This document shows, piece after piece, positions 42,315-51,290 of a stretch of DNA of 64,000 bases. Numbering within the stretch: the first letter of the stretch is position 1; the number at the start of each line of letters is the position of its first letter. The DNA is from Dawidia cretensis (GTDB lineage Bacteria; Bacteroidota; Bacteroidia; Cytophagales; Cyclobacteriaceae): contig NZ_JAHESE010000031.1 in assembly GCF_018598175.1 (NCBI RefSeq), forward strand, positions 29,934 through 93,933, read 5' to 3'. Below the pieces are notes generated by a model. The model did not search any database. It worked only from the letters and a program-made list of their open reading frames with translations, and was not told the DNA's origin. The position numbers and the translations under genes were made by a program.

Positions 42315-42662
42315 ATGACCGTCTACGGAATTAAAAATTGCAATACCGTCAAAAATGCCCTCGACTGGCTGAAAAAGCACCAGGTCGACTACGATTTCCA
42401 TGACTATAAGTCGCAGGGCGTCACGGCCGCCAAGCTCAAAGCGTGGAGCCAGCAGGTAGGGTGGGAGAGCCTGGTCAACAAACGCGGCATGACCTGGCGC
42501 CAGCTTGACCCCGCCACGCAGGCCGGCGTGACCAGCGAGAAGGCCGCCATTGCGTTGATGATGGAAAAGACAAGTGTCATTAAGCGCCCGTTGATTGAAG
42601 TAGATGGCCAGGTCGTTGCGCTTGGCTTTGACGAAGCTACCTATCAGGAGAAGCTCGTGTAA
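42315..42662 (+). CDS. ArsC/Spx-fold reductase-like protein (YffB type)
   Basis: A 115-residue thioredoxin-fold protein. The N-terminus MTVYGIKNCNTVKNALDWL has a single redox Cys in GIKNCNTVKNAL; LVNKRGMTWRQLD and MMEKTSVIKRPLIEVDG follow, with the cis-Pro before the last strand. This fits the YffB/ArsC-like branch rather than true arsenate reductase, which keeps further conserved basic residues. Its physiological partner is unknown. Confidence 0.9.
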   Translation: MTVYGIKNCNTVKNALDWLKKHQVDYDFHDYKSQGVTAAKLKAWSQQVGWESLVNKRGMTWRQLDPATQAGVTSEKAAIALMMEKTSVIKRPLIEVDGQVVALGFDEATYQEKLV

Positions 42663-42797
42663 ATTGTCGCGCCGTTGTGTATCATGAAAAATACCTCTTA
42701 TAAAAGACCTATTATAATGGGTAATCCCTTGCGCTACGGAATTCTACATTTATAGCATCGCAGGAACGCCGGTCCCCGCACACCGGTGATGTATGTA

Positions 42798-42814
42798 TAG
42801 CCCATACTGGGCTA
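42798..42814. repeat. Inverted repeat TAGCCCA-TAC-TGGGCTA
   Basis: A perfect 7-bp inverted repeat 36 bases upstream of the sigma-factor ATG. It could be an operator or a leader hairpin; nothing else supports either role. Confidence 0.4.
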
Positions 42815-42849
42815 GTCCTGCATGGGTTGAATGTATAAACCGATGTTTT

Positions 42850-43461
42850 ATGAAGATTTCAGAACAAGAGGTCAAACGCATGTCGCAGGGCGATCACGAC
42901 GCATTTCGCGAGATCTATGAACGATGCTGGGACACGCTGTATCATTTTCTACGGAAAGAAACAGGATCGAGGTACTTTTCGGAATGCGTGGCACAGGAAG
43001 TATTTGCGTCGGTATGGTCTAACCGCGCGCGGCTTACCAGCTATGCCTTGTTACGCGACTTCATGGCGGCCAGCTCCCGCGACTATGCTTTGGTCGCGCT
43101 CAAGTACTTCGCCAGCAAGACCTTCGAGGGAGCCTTTCCCGATGATGAAGCCGGGCGCCGTGAAACCGTCGTCCGCGAGCTCGCCCACAGGCTCGACAGC
43201 GAGCACTACAAAGGTGTCTTTCGAAAGATCCTGGGCAACCTGTCATCCTTCCAGGCCATGATCTTCCACTTCGGCATCACCGGCAGTACCAGCGAAGAAA
43301 TGAGTCAGTCGATGGACATGCCTGCAGACGTTATCCGGAACCACTTTTGTGAGGCAATCGTACGCGTGAAAGAATCTTTGAAACGTGAAATGACCGCGCC
43401 TGTGCAACGCACACCGCGTGACGTCCCTGAGCAGCAGGCGGGGAGGTCATTCTTTGGGTGA
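42850..43461 (+). CDS. ECF-type RNA polymerase sigma factor (orphan)
   Basis: A 203-residue sigma-70 family protein. I start at MKISEQEVKRMSQGDHDAF, whose sigma region 2 continues FREIYERCWDTLYHFL and VAQEVFASVWSNR (about 10-65). Region 4 is weaker but readable as SSFQAMIFHFGITGSTSEEMSQSMDMPADVIRNHFCEAIVRVKESL (about 135-180), an HTH. The usual Bacteroidota FecR anti-sigma partner is not adjacent, so it is an orphan. Region 2 to 4 spacing is longer than typical. Confidence 0.75.
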   Translation: MKISEQEVKRMSQGDHDAFREIYERCWDTLYHFLRKETGSRYFSECVAQEVFASVWSNRARLTSYALLRDFMAASSRDYALVALKYFASKTFEGAFPDDEAGRRETVVRELAHRLDSEHYKGVFRKILGNLSSFQAMIFHFGITGSTSEEMSQSMDMPADVIRNHFCEAIVRVKESLKREMTAPVQRTPRDVPEQQAGRSFFG

Positions 43462-43503
43462 TTTATGAGTGTTGTAGGTGCCATTGATGTATAGCTTTGC
43501 AGG

Positions 43504-44163
43504 CTATCTTACTCGCCGAGCTCCCTTTGTGTCAGTGCCAGCAGCGTGCTTCTCTCGCGAGGAGACAGCCTTCTGAAACCATACTGCCGCTTCCTCTTTT
43601 TCATCCAATGCTTGCAACGTCAGCGCTAGCGCCTGGTAGTAATCTGCCATTTGGGGATCATCTGCGCCATAGAGTTTGGCCCAGCCCTTGACAACGACCT
43701 TCTGCTGCGTTTTTGCTTGCTCGAATTCGCCCAATGAATAGAGCACCTCGCCGAGCTCGGCATACTGTATGAGAGTCGGTAACTCCCCCGGGCCATACTC
43801 GCGTTCAAAGAAGGGTATTACTTTCTTCAGCAGCTCCCTGGCCTCGTCGTAGCGGCCAATCACATTGAGCAAATGCGCCAAATCGGAATGGCTATCAACG
43901 GTATACGCATCCTCGGCGCCGAATAGCTGCTCAGACATAGCAATGTGCTTTTTTCGTAAGTACATGGCAAGCTCGTAATCTTTGGCGTTCAAAAGATCGA
44001 TGGCCAGGTTGTGGTAATGCATCATAAGCTCATCGTTGTCGTAGCCAAACCTTTTCTTCATGAGCAGCAGTACTTCATCTAATGTTTTCTGGGTGGCAGT
44101 CTTCTCAGACACGGACTGGAGAAAATCTTTAATCTTTACTTCAATGTCGATTTCTTTTTTCAT
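43504..44163 (-). CDS. Small TPR protein, partial paralog of the STAND protein
   Basis: A 219-residue protein with three to four tetratricopeptide repeats (about 45-200). Its N-terminus EIDIEVKIKDFLQS matches the start of the 1346-aa protein (GINLEVKLKAFLQS). Residues ~27-70 (TLDEVLLLMKKRFGYDNDEL, HYHNLAIDLLNA) match the large protein near residues 1215-1260 (TLGQVLAFIELKFGIDEKTL, HYINLAEDLCNA). It therefore looks like the two ends of the large protein joined without the nuclease core, NTPase and main repeat array. It is on the same strand, downstream of the XRE gene. It might be an accessory, a regulator or a decayed duplicate. Confidence 0.75.
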   Translation of the reverse strand: MKKEIDIEVKIKDFLQSVSEKTATQKTLDEVLLLMKKRFGYDNDELMMHYHNLAIDLLNAKDYELAMYLRKKHIAMSEQLFGAEDAYTVDSHSDLAHLLNVIGRYDEARELLKKVIPFFEREYGPGELPTLIQYAELGEVLYSLGEFEQAKTQQKVVVKGWAKLYGADDPQMADYYQALALTLQALDEKEEAAVWFQKAVSSREKHAAGTDTKGARRVR

Positions 44164-44307
44164 ATAGGCTGGTCGAACGTACTGCTGCGCTTAATGTATG
44201 ATACTAGCCACGCTCCGCACAATATACAAATAATACGATCACTGAGAAAAATGAGAAAAAGCGGGCTAGATTAATGGAACTGTTTGATTTTCAAGGTGTA
44301 CCCGGAA

Positions 44308-44589
44308 TCATTCTTTGGTAGCGCGTGGTGTCTTACGGGGTTCTTTGGGTAGGTCGGTAAAGAATTGTTCGACGGTCAGTCCGTGGATGAGGAGTATTTT
44401 GGTTAGTGTCCGTAGGGTCAGGTTGGTCTTACCTTTCTCGATCCGCCAGTATTGCATGCGTGGGATGTTATGCTCGTGGGCAAAGTCCTCGTGGCTGGTG
44501 TATCCCTTTTCTTTACGAAGGTTGGTGATCTTTAGTCCAATGCGCGTTTGGAGGACAGTTAGGAGTTCATCTTCTTTCACAGCCCTCAA
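44308..44589 (-). CDS. XRE-family helix-turn-helix transcriptional regulator
   Basis: A 93-residue regulator. The HTH lies at about residues 15-70: GLKITNLRKEKGYTSHEDFA, then HNIPRMQYWRIEKGKTNLTL and LTKILLIHGLTVEQFF, which is the Cro/C1 fold. The C-terminus is a basic tail (PKEPRKTPRATKE). It lies 81 bases downstream of the STAND gene on the same strand and upstream of the small TPR gene, so it may regulate this locus. Small stand-alone XRE proteins often accompany defence and toxin-antitoxin genes. Confidence 0.85.
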   Translation of the reverse strand: MRAVKEDELLTVLQTRIGLKITNLRKEKGYTSHEDFAHEHNIPRMQYWRIEKGKTNLTLRTLTKILLIHGLTVEQFFTDLPKEPRKTPRATKE

Positions 44590-44670
44590 GTAGGGGATGT
44601 TTTTGGGAATTTGTTACTCATTAAAAGACTACATCTTTTATGATTCATCTTCATTATCCTTAGCATTTAC

Positions 44671-47600
44671 TTATTTCCCATGGCGTCTAACGTACTGTTT
44701 GGCCCACTGGACCTTTTTTTGTATCACTTTCGCGCTGGCGTGTTGCCCGTGGTTCTTTAGCATATTCGATAATTGTATATAATGCTGAATGGTTTTCGTA
44801 GTGTGCTCGTTGTGGGAAGTAATCATTTTCTCAAATAGATCCATGAGCTCGTGATAATCACCTGTTGCGCACAGCGCGAGAGATAACAGCTGATAGGCAC
44901 ATATTATTTTATCGCCTTTGCTATCGGATTGTTGTTCATAGCGTGCGATAATTCTTTTCAGTACTTCTTTTGCGCACGCAAAGTTTTGAGCGTTGCAAAG
45001 ATCCTCGGCAAGATTAATGTAATGCCATGATAGCGTTTTTTCGTCTATGCCAAATTTTAGCTCGATAAACGCCAATACCTGTCCCAAGGTGGCTTTTGTG
45101 ATCGCCTGTTCGCCAAGTAGCGCGAGTGCACCGGGATCTTTATTTAGCCAGGAAAGAGCCGTTTTATCTACTTCGTATAAATCGCCCCAATCCTCTTCCT
45201 GTAATGCCGTATTGGGTATTGGTATCGCGTCGTAGTCCTTCGTCGGTGGGGAAATCGCTGGAAATGCAATAGCGGGACCATTCCGTTTTGCTGGACGCTG
45301 TTTAGCAGCGATATCAAGCCGAGCGAGCATGGTATTAAGCTCTTCGCCATCGACATTGGCAAGCATGGCGAGTATCTCATCGCGCTGTTGATCGCCGAGT
45401 GTAATGCCTGGAGGAAGATCCGTGCGGTCCCGTTTAAAATGGCTGCGAGTGGCCTTCTCGAGAAAAGATTTTGCTCCGGCGGCATCATTCATGGCGATGA
45501 GTATGTGGGCATAGACAATATAGTTGGCGACTACTTCGACGTGATCTTCTCCTAAATGTTTTGTGCCTATCGCGATTGCTTTCTCCAGTAAACGACTGGC
45601 GCCGGCGTGATCGCCTAGCTTCCCAAGCACCATTCCCAAGTTGGCATACTTCCGTGCCGTAACAGGATGATCTTCTCCTAGATTTTTTTCATCAGATGCC
45701 ACTGCCTTTTCAAGCAACGCCTTTGCACCGGTATAGTCTTCACGTTGGTGAAGAAATGATCCTAGGTTGGAATAATGCATCGCAACGGTCGGATGAGCTT
45801 TTCCCAGGATTTCTTCATTGGATCGAATCACTCTTTCCAACAGCGACTGGGCTGTATCATAGTCACCCAAGTGGTGAAGCAGCGCAGCTAAATTGGCATA
45901 CTTCAGCGTCGTAACGACATGATCGGGACCGAAATTCTCTTCGTCAGAACGAATGGCTTTTTCAAGCAATTCCTTTGCTTGTATAAATTCATCAAGTTCC
46001 ACCAGTGTCGAGCTTAAGTTAGCGTATAGTATTGCGGTATGGGGATGACCAACGCCCAGCTTTTTTTCGCTCAACTTTATCGCCGTTTTATATAATTTTT
46101 TTGCACCAGCAAACTCGCCCTGAGTTTGTTGTACAGAAGCCAGGTTAGCGATGCTTTTGGCTAGGGACGGATGATCGCGTCCCTGGGTACATTCTCCTAA
46201 AAATACAGCTTTCTCAAGCAATCTTTTAGCGTTGTCGTAGTCGCCCGTTGCATGGAGTAGCGTGCCTAAGTTGGAGTAGAGTCCCACAGTATCCGGATGA
46301 TTTTGACCCTGGGAGCGTTCGGCAATTTCCAGAGCCTTTTCATATAATACCTTGGCCTCGCCGTAATTCCCCGCATCACGGAGTGCTGAAGCCAGGTTGG
46401 AAAGGTCTCGCGCCATGCTGGGGTGATCAGGGCCAAAATTTGTTTCGGTAGATGCTACGCTCTTTCTGAGCAATTCGACTGCGCCAACATAGTCGCCACG
46501 GTTCTGAAGCGTTGTAGCGATATCTGAGTATTGTGTCGCCAAGTCCGGGTGGTTGGGCCCAAGGTGTTTTTCTGTCGCACGTAGTGCCTTTTCAAATAAT
46601 ACGTGAGCACCGGAATGATCACCCAGTTCCAGTAGCACGTGGCCCAGCTTAGAATATCGGTTTCCTGTAACGGCATGGTATTCTCCGAACTCATTTTCTG
46701 CAGCGAGTACACACTTTTCAAGCAATCGTTTGGCAGTCGAGTAGCGTCCAAGGTCATTGAACACCATGGCAAGGCATGCATATTCTTTCGAGAGACGGGG
46801 GTCGTTTATTCCTAAGTAATGCTCTTCCAGAGCAATGGCCTTCTCAAGCCACCGGATGGCGCCGGTATAATCCCCCAACGATCGAAGTATGTTACCGAGA
46901 CATGCGTAGCCCTGCGACCGATAGAAGTCGACGTCTTCGCCCAGATTCTCAAAGGTTGCAATCGCCTGCTCCGTCACGGTCCTTGCCCCGGTATAATCGC
47001 CATACTCGTGAAGCACCATGGCGAGATAAAGCCGTAAATGCGCTATCTTCTCGGACATGTCGCTCGAAAAGGCATCCGTCAGAGTCTTTCCAAATGGAAT
47101 CCATGGGAACTTCTCGACAGGATGCTCTTCAAATTGATTGAACTGTAACTTAGCGGAGACACTGTCCACAAGTGGTTCGACATCGACCAACGCAATGGGT
47201 AACTTTCTAACGGCTACCTCGGTAATGATGCGGTGCATCTTGTAGCTGTCGGTTTCCGAGTTATACAATAACCAGCCGTGATCAGACAGGGCCGTAAGTG
47301 TCTCTGAAAAAACTGCCTCGTGCTGGCTCATCCCCGGCGCAATCAGCGCTAGCAATACGGAGTAGGAATGATACTCCGCGGGAAGACATTCGAAGTATTT
47401 GATGAGCCATACCTCATTTTTGGTTAATTGACTCAACGTGAAAATGGAAGATAAATACGATCGAACGCGCTCCACCTTATCACCTTTGTGTGCAACATAA
47501 ACATTGGCGCGCAAGTCATGTTCGATCGCAAACTTCAACGCATCAATGTCGACGCGCTGGAGCTGCGCTGTCTTTGCTAAAATTTCCAGGGTTAGTGTGT

Positions 47601-48711
47601 GATAATCCACGACCTCCAACAGTTCGTAGAGCTTGGTGTCATCGGTCGTGCGGTTGTAGTGTTTCTTAAACAACTCCAACGCTGTTGCCGGCGACAGGAA
47701 GCCAATTTCGTGTATCAGAAATCCTTCCATCCGTTCGCGCGACGTCACCAACAGGTGCCAGTCGGGTTGCCCGGGAAACATGTCTTTCAGATTTGTCAAG
47801 GCCCGGTCAGCATTGTCCAATACCAGCAGATTCGGTTTGCCGGAGATCGTTTTGAACTTATACAGAATCTCATGAAGTAACTGTTGAACATCCTTTCCTG
47901 CCTGTGAAACAGAAAGGCTACGGAGAAGTCCCTCATCCTGGGTAATATCCTGTGTAATGTCCGTTCCCTTCTGTGTGATCCAGGCGACATGCTGGTAATC
48001 AAGATAGTACCGGCTGATGTATCCTTGCGCTAATGTCGTTTTGCCAATGCCCCCCAGGCCATTCACCAGTACGACCTGCTTGTTTTGAAACAAGGCCTGG
48101 TGTAGGGCATGCAACTCATCGGCGCGGCCTACAATATCGTCTATATGGATCCGGGGAATTTTCAGCGTCAGATCTTTCGGGAAGGCAGTGGCCTGGAGAA
48201 AATCATCTCGTTCTCGCAGCATGGTGTTAATAACCACCTGCAACTTCTGTTTTATCTTCTCGGGATCGGTATCAGGTGGCGGCTCCGAATAGATTTCCTG
48301 AAAGAGTGTTTTATCGAGTGAGAGATATTCTTTTACGTGCGCATCAGGCGTCCAGAAACGTACCGGGAATTTCACCAGATTCGGTAGGGTATGCTGTACG
48401 GCAGTATTGATATTACTTAGGTTGCGGCGCGGTGAGATACCAATGAAACCATCCACGGGATGGCTGAAGGCATGAAGCTCATGGATTTTTCGGAGCATCT
48501 CTTTCCAGGGTAAGGGACTGGTATAATCTTTACATTCAAAATAAAACTCGCGCTTTTTCTCGGACGCATCCAAAAAGGTGATTCGGATGTCAAATCCGTG
48601 CTGTGTGCCGGACGTCTGTTGCCGGGCCTCCAACACGGAAAATCCGAGGCCTTCAAACAGGGATTGAAGAAAAGCTTTGAGCTTTACTTCAAGGTTGATT
48701 CCTTTTGTCAT
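44671..48711 (-). CDS. STAND/NLR-like protein: PD-(D/E)xK nuclease + NB-ARC NTPase + ~13 TPRs
   Basis: A 1346-residue predicted cytoplasmic sensor-effector. Residues ~5-125 look like a restriction-endonuclease fold: GFDI supplies D41 and the core strand FYFECKDY supplies E59-x-K61 of the PD-(D/E)xK site. Residues ~190-505 are a STAND NTPase: Walker A NGLGGIGKTT with K224, Walker B NLLVLDNAD with D299, sensor LLVTSRER (R325), and an MHD-like YKMHRI at 490-495. Residues ~565-1110 hold about 13 TPRs of 42-residue period (YxNLGxxLxxxGDYxxAxxLLEKA, then LGxxHP), like kinesin light chain. The last ~140 residues resemble the 219-aa neighbour. This architecture is that of bacterial NLR-type anti-phage proteins; target and activation are not known. 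Confidence 0.85.
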   Translation of the reverse strand: MTKGINLEVKLKAFLQSLFEGLGFSVLEARQQTSGTQHGFDIRITFLDASEKKREFYFECKDYTSPLPWKEMLRKIHELHAFSHPVDGFIGISPRRNLSNINTAVQHTLPNLVKFPVRFWTPDAHVKEYLSLDKTLFQEIYSEPPPDTDPEKIKQKLQVVINTMLRERDDFLQATAFPKDLTLKIPRIHIDDIVGRADELHALHQALFQNKQVVLVNGLGGIGKTTLAQGYISRYYLDYQHVAWITQKGTDITQDITQDEGLLRSLSVSQAGKDVQQLLHEILYKFKTISGKPNLLVLDNADRALTNLKDMFPGQPDWHLLVTSRERMEGFLIHEIGFLSPATALELFKKHYNRTTDDTKLYELLEVVDYHTLTLEILAKTAQLQRVDIDALKFAIEHDLRANVYVAHKGDKVERVRSYLSSIFTLSQLTKNEVWLIKYFECLPAEYHSYSVLLALIAPGMSQHEAVFSETLTALSDHGWLLYNSETDSYKMHRIITEVAVRKLPIALVDVEPLVDSVSAKLQFNQFEEHPVEKFPWIPFGKTLTDAFSSDMSEKIAHLRLYLAMVLHEYGDYTGARTVTEQAIATFENLGEDVDFYRSQGYACLGNILRSLGDYTGAIRWLEKAIALEEHYLGINDPRLSKEYACLAMVFNDLGRYSTAKRLLEKCVLAAENEFGEYHAVTGNRYSKLGHVLLELGDHSGAHVLFEKALRATEKHLGPNHPDLATQYSDIATTLQNRGDYVGAVELLRKSVASTETNFGPDHPSMARDLSNLASALRDAGNYGEAKVLYEKALEIAERSQGQNHPDTVGLYSNLGTLLHATGDYDNAKRLLEKAVFLGECTQGRDHPSLAKSIANLASVQQTQGEFAGAKKLYKTAIKLSEKKLGVGHPHTAILYANLSSTLVELDEFIQAKELLEKAIRSDEENFGPDHVVTTLKYANLAALLHHLGDYDTAQSLLERVIRSNEEILGKAHPTVAMHYSNLGSFLHQREDYTGAKALLEKAVASDEKNLGEDHPVTARKYANLGMVLGKLGDHAGASRLLEKAIAIGTKHLGEDHVEVVANYIVYAHILIAMNDAAGAKSFLEKATRSHFKRDRTDLPPGITLGDQQRDEILAMLANVDGEELNTMLARLDIAAKQRPAKRNGPAIAFPAISPPTKDYDAIPIPNTALQEEDWGDLYEVDKTALSWLNKDPGALALLGEQAITKATLGQVLAFIELKFGIDEKTLSWHYINLAEDLCNAQNFACAKEVLKRIIARYEQQSDSKGDKIICAYQLLSLALCATGDYHELMDLFEKMITSHNEHTTKTIQHYIQLSNMLKNHGQHASAKVIQKKVQWAKQYVRRHGK

Positions 48712-49180
48712 ATGGTTAATTGAATATTAGGCTACACGGGTCGGCACAATCTTGTGGAGTTCACGCGATGTAAATAAAAGGGGTAGCTACGATTTAATGA
48801 ATGCGCTGTTTTTTTTGTATTGGCACAGTCGATCGTTGGATGGCGAGCACATGTATTATTTATGATACAGTGGTAGATAAAATTTGGACTATATGCATCA
48901 CGTTGGGAGTGTAACAGCGTGGGTGACACCTTCGTGGAAGTGGATATATATATCGTTAGCGCTGCCGGCATTATGCAGGCAATACACTGTGTTAACTTAA
49001 AGACTCGTGTTAAGGGAAGAAGTATAAGGTGTTTAATGACATTTGTTTTTGTGTAAAGTCAGTCGCGTATACTTACACAGAGATATTGAAGCAATTTTAC
49101 TAACGCTGTCATCCAGTTATTTAAAATTACCCCTTGTTCGAGTTGCTATGCTTGCTGCTACATTTATGGCAATGGTTGCT
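48712..49180. other. Intergenic region upstream of the STAND gene
   Basis: About 470 AT-rich bases. I see no credible gene, no RNA gene and no full TTG/TAnnTTTG promoter, although the STAND promoter must lie here. A reading of 79 codons at 48732-48971 (minus) has no supporting features. Confidence 0.5.
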
Positions 49181-49996
49181 CTACTTTTTCATTGCCCTGT
49201 CTTGAGGCACAATTATTAAATTCTTTTTCTCTGATTCAAAAATTGACGTTCCCTTATCGGAAATCACCACGTGGTTTTTTAGCTTAAAAACTTCCCTGTA
49301 CAACATAAACGTACAAATGTCGGTAGAAGTCATATAGGGGTGGTCCTCCAGGATGTGCGTATGCATGGAGCCAACCTCATTAGTTTCCTTAGCGTCCTGA
49401 TTAATTGTAATGAGTGAATTGTGAAGTTTTTCCTTTTTGATGACTTCGTTTTTGTCGTTGAATAATAACCTATAGTCGTTGCCAATGAGTAACTTTTTCT
49501 CTCGAGACGCGGTCAGAATGAAAACTGCCCGTTGGTCGTTTTTAATGAACGGAACCAGGTTGCGGCTCGTGTTTTTATAAAACGCAAAGAAATTATCCTC
49601 ATTTTTAGTTAAAAAGTCAAATGCGTCTTTTCTCAATTTGATTAGCTCGGCCTCCTGTTGTGTTGCTGTCCTGATGTTGACATCAACGATGCTCTTGTTC
49701 TCAGCCCCGGTGCTATCGAGGGTCACTGTAAAAAGAATCTTCCCGTCCGTATTCCAAAAGATTGTTTTTGTGTCATCATTAGCAGGGTAAGACACATACC
49801 CAGCGACCTGATTTACAAGGGTCGAATGATCCTTCACCAGGAGATCCGTTGAATTCCAGGATGCCTTCTCTAACCTGAAGAGAAACAAGCCTTCCTCCAG
49901 TATTTGCTTCCTTACTGTTTGGATCTCACCATCCTGGCAATAAGCATTCGTTGTCCAAAGAGTCAGGATGAGAATTAACAATTTTTGTGTTTTCAT
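49181..49996 (-). CDS. Secreted hypothetical protein with a possible JAMM-like C-terminal motif
   Basis: A 271-residue protein. A clean signal peptide (about 1-20, TTNAYCQ) is followed by a helical and beta region without a family match. Near residues 208-235 it reads EVGSMHTHILEDHPYMTSTD, then FMLYREVFKLKNHVVISDKG. H-x-H then T-S-T-D and a following Ile/Val strand resemble the H-x-H-x(7-8)-S-x-x-D zinc site of JAB/MPN+ peptidases. Such a domain in the periplasm would be unusual. The assignment is pattern-based and weak; the gene itself is convincing. It stands alone on the minus strand. Confidence 0.7.
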   Translation of the reverse strand: MKTQKLLILILTLWTTNAYCQDGEIQTVRKQILEEGLFLFRLEKASWNSTDLLVKDHSTLVNQVAGYVSYPANDDTKTIFWNTDGKILFTVTLDSTGAENKSIVDVNIRTATQQEAELIKLRKDAFDFLTKNEDNFFAFYKNTSRNLVPFIKNDQRAVFILTASREKKLLIGNDYRLLFNDKNEVIKKEKLHNSLITINQDAKETNEVGSMHTHILEDHPYMTSTDICTFMLYREVFKLKNHVVISDKGTSIFESEKKNLIIVPQDRAMKK

Positions 49997-50640
49997 GTGT
50001 TTTTAATTACCGCTAACACGCGGCTATGACGGCAACTAAAATGAGCATTTTAAGGCAGAAAATGAAACGCCCGCCATGTACATCGTAATGTTATCCCATG
50101 TGCGCTGGATGTCTTCAGGGTTGATCACCGCTACATTTTTCGTAGTATGCAAACGGCTTTGATAGTGGTTTAGTAGCGCATGCCCGCGGAGTGGCCTCAT
50201 GATGCCAATTTTACTTAGGCTCTTGCCTCCCTGGTTTCAGGCTTGACCCAGGCTTGTCCTACTCCTATAAAGCGTAGATCATGCGTGGTTCATCCGTGGA
50301 ACATCTATGGAGGAACCCTGTGGCAGACTCGAAGGATCCCCGGCGGGGAATGCCTTTTTTTCGTCCTGGCTCCGACCCGCCTCGCAACTCCTCACCCCTC
50401 CTTAGGACGCCCAAATTCCATTTTTCCAAACTAACGAAAATTGTATCAAAACAATCTGTCAAAAGTGATTCAACAAGTGACTAACATGTGATCATCAGTG
50501 CGCTACACCGGTCTGGAGATTGATCTCATGGTAGGCACCCCGACCCGGACAAGATCGGGACAATCGTAGGATCGGGACTAACGCGCGTCTCCGCCCCACC
50601 TCGACAAGACACCCCTTGTGATGCATGTACTGTGATCCAG
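49997..50640. other. Long non-coding stretch
   Basis: About 640 bases between the secreted protein and the DsbD-alpha-like gene. The only open readings (for example 50243-50434, 50265-50462, 50281-50484, 50495-50710) overlap each other on both strands, have biased composition and no start context. It may contain decayed sequence; nothing definite is seen. Confidence 0.5.
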
Positions 50641-51105
50641 TTAACCACCGCCTTCGCCGGTGAATGTAAACGGTATGCTCGTGGGCAGCATACATCGTTC
50701 TTTCGTGCACAACATAAATTCTACTCTGCCGGAAATTTGAGCAGATGACTTTCTGAGTTGAACTATTTGAACAAACGAAACAGTGTTGGAATAATAAACT
50801 GTATTGGTGTCGAATGCCGAGCTATAAGCACTTTCAGGTTTCCCCTCTTCGAACGTATTGCCGACCAGCACGAAATCTTCCGAACCACGGAAAGAAATCT
50901 TTGTCGGCATGGGGCCGCCAGGTTCGAGCTTTTGACTGTAGATGTGCCATCCGGCCGCGAGCTGCGCCGTAATAACCAATTTGACTTCATCAGCTTTCTC
51001 CCCGGGAGCGGTACTAAATGCCCATTTAACGGGCCCATCCGCTTGCGCATGCATGTCTGTTAGCGAAGCCAGACAAATGAAAGTCCAAAGCACGGTTTTT
51101 ACCAT
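50641..51105 (-). CDS. Secreted DsbD N-terminal (alpha) domain-like protein
   Basis: A 154-residue exported protein. A signal peptide (about 1-21, TDMHAQ) precedes an immunoglobulin-like beta domain: VKWAFSTAPGEKADEVKLVITAQLAAGWHIYSQ at the start and FMLCTKERCMLPTSIPFTF at the end. That order, with a C-x4-C pair before P-x-x-x-x-F, matches the periplasmic alpha domain of the reductase DsbD, where the two cysteines pass electrons. Here it stands alone, without the membrane and thioredoxin domains, so it may accept electrons from a DsbD elsewhere. Confidence 0.8.
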   Translation of the reverse strand: MVKTVLWTFICLASLTDMHAQADGPVKWAFSTAPGEKADEVKLVITAQLAAGWHIYSQKLEPGGPMPTKISFRGSEDFVLVGNTFEEGKPESAYSSAFDTNTVYYSNTVSFVQIVQLRKSSAQISGRVEFMLCTKERCMLPTSIPFTFTGEGGG

Positions 51106-51290
51106 TCAAATCTTCTTAAGTCTTGGTGTAGACTTGAATTCGCGCGTATCGGGTAGGAGGAAGATGGGGAAATTTTAAGGAAGAAACGATAATAACTGTA
51201 AATTATGGTAACAATCAACAGGCAATTGCTTATCTAGCCCCTGAAGCGCATTTGGTTACGAGCCACTGTACACTATAAAGATGAGCAGCT

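Noticed and set aside
50243-50710. Four overlapping short ORFs on both strands in the 50 kb gap
   Set aside because: They overlap one another in antisense, have no consistent start context and no recognised content.
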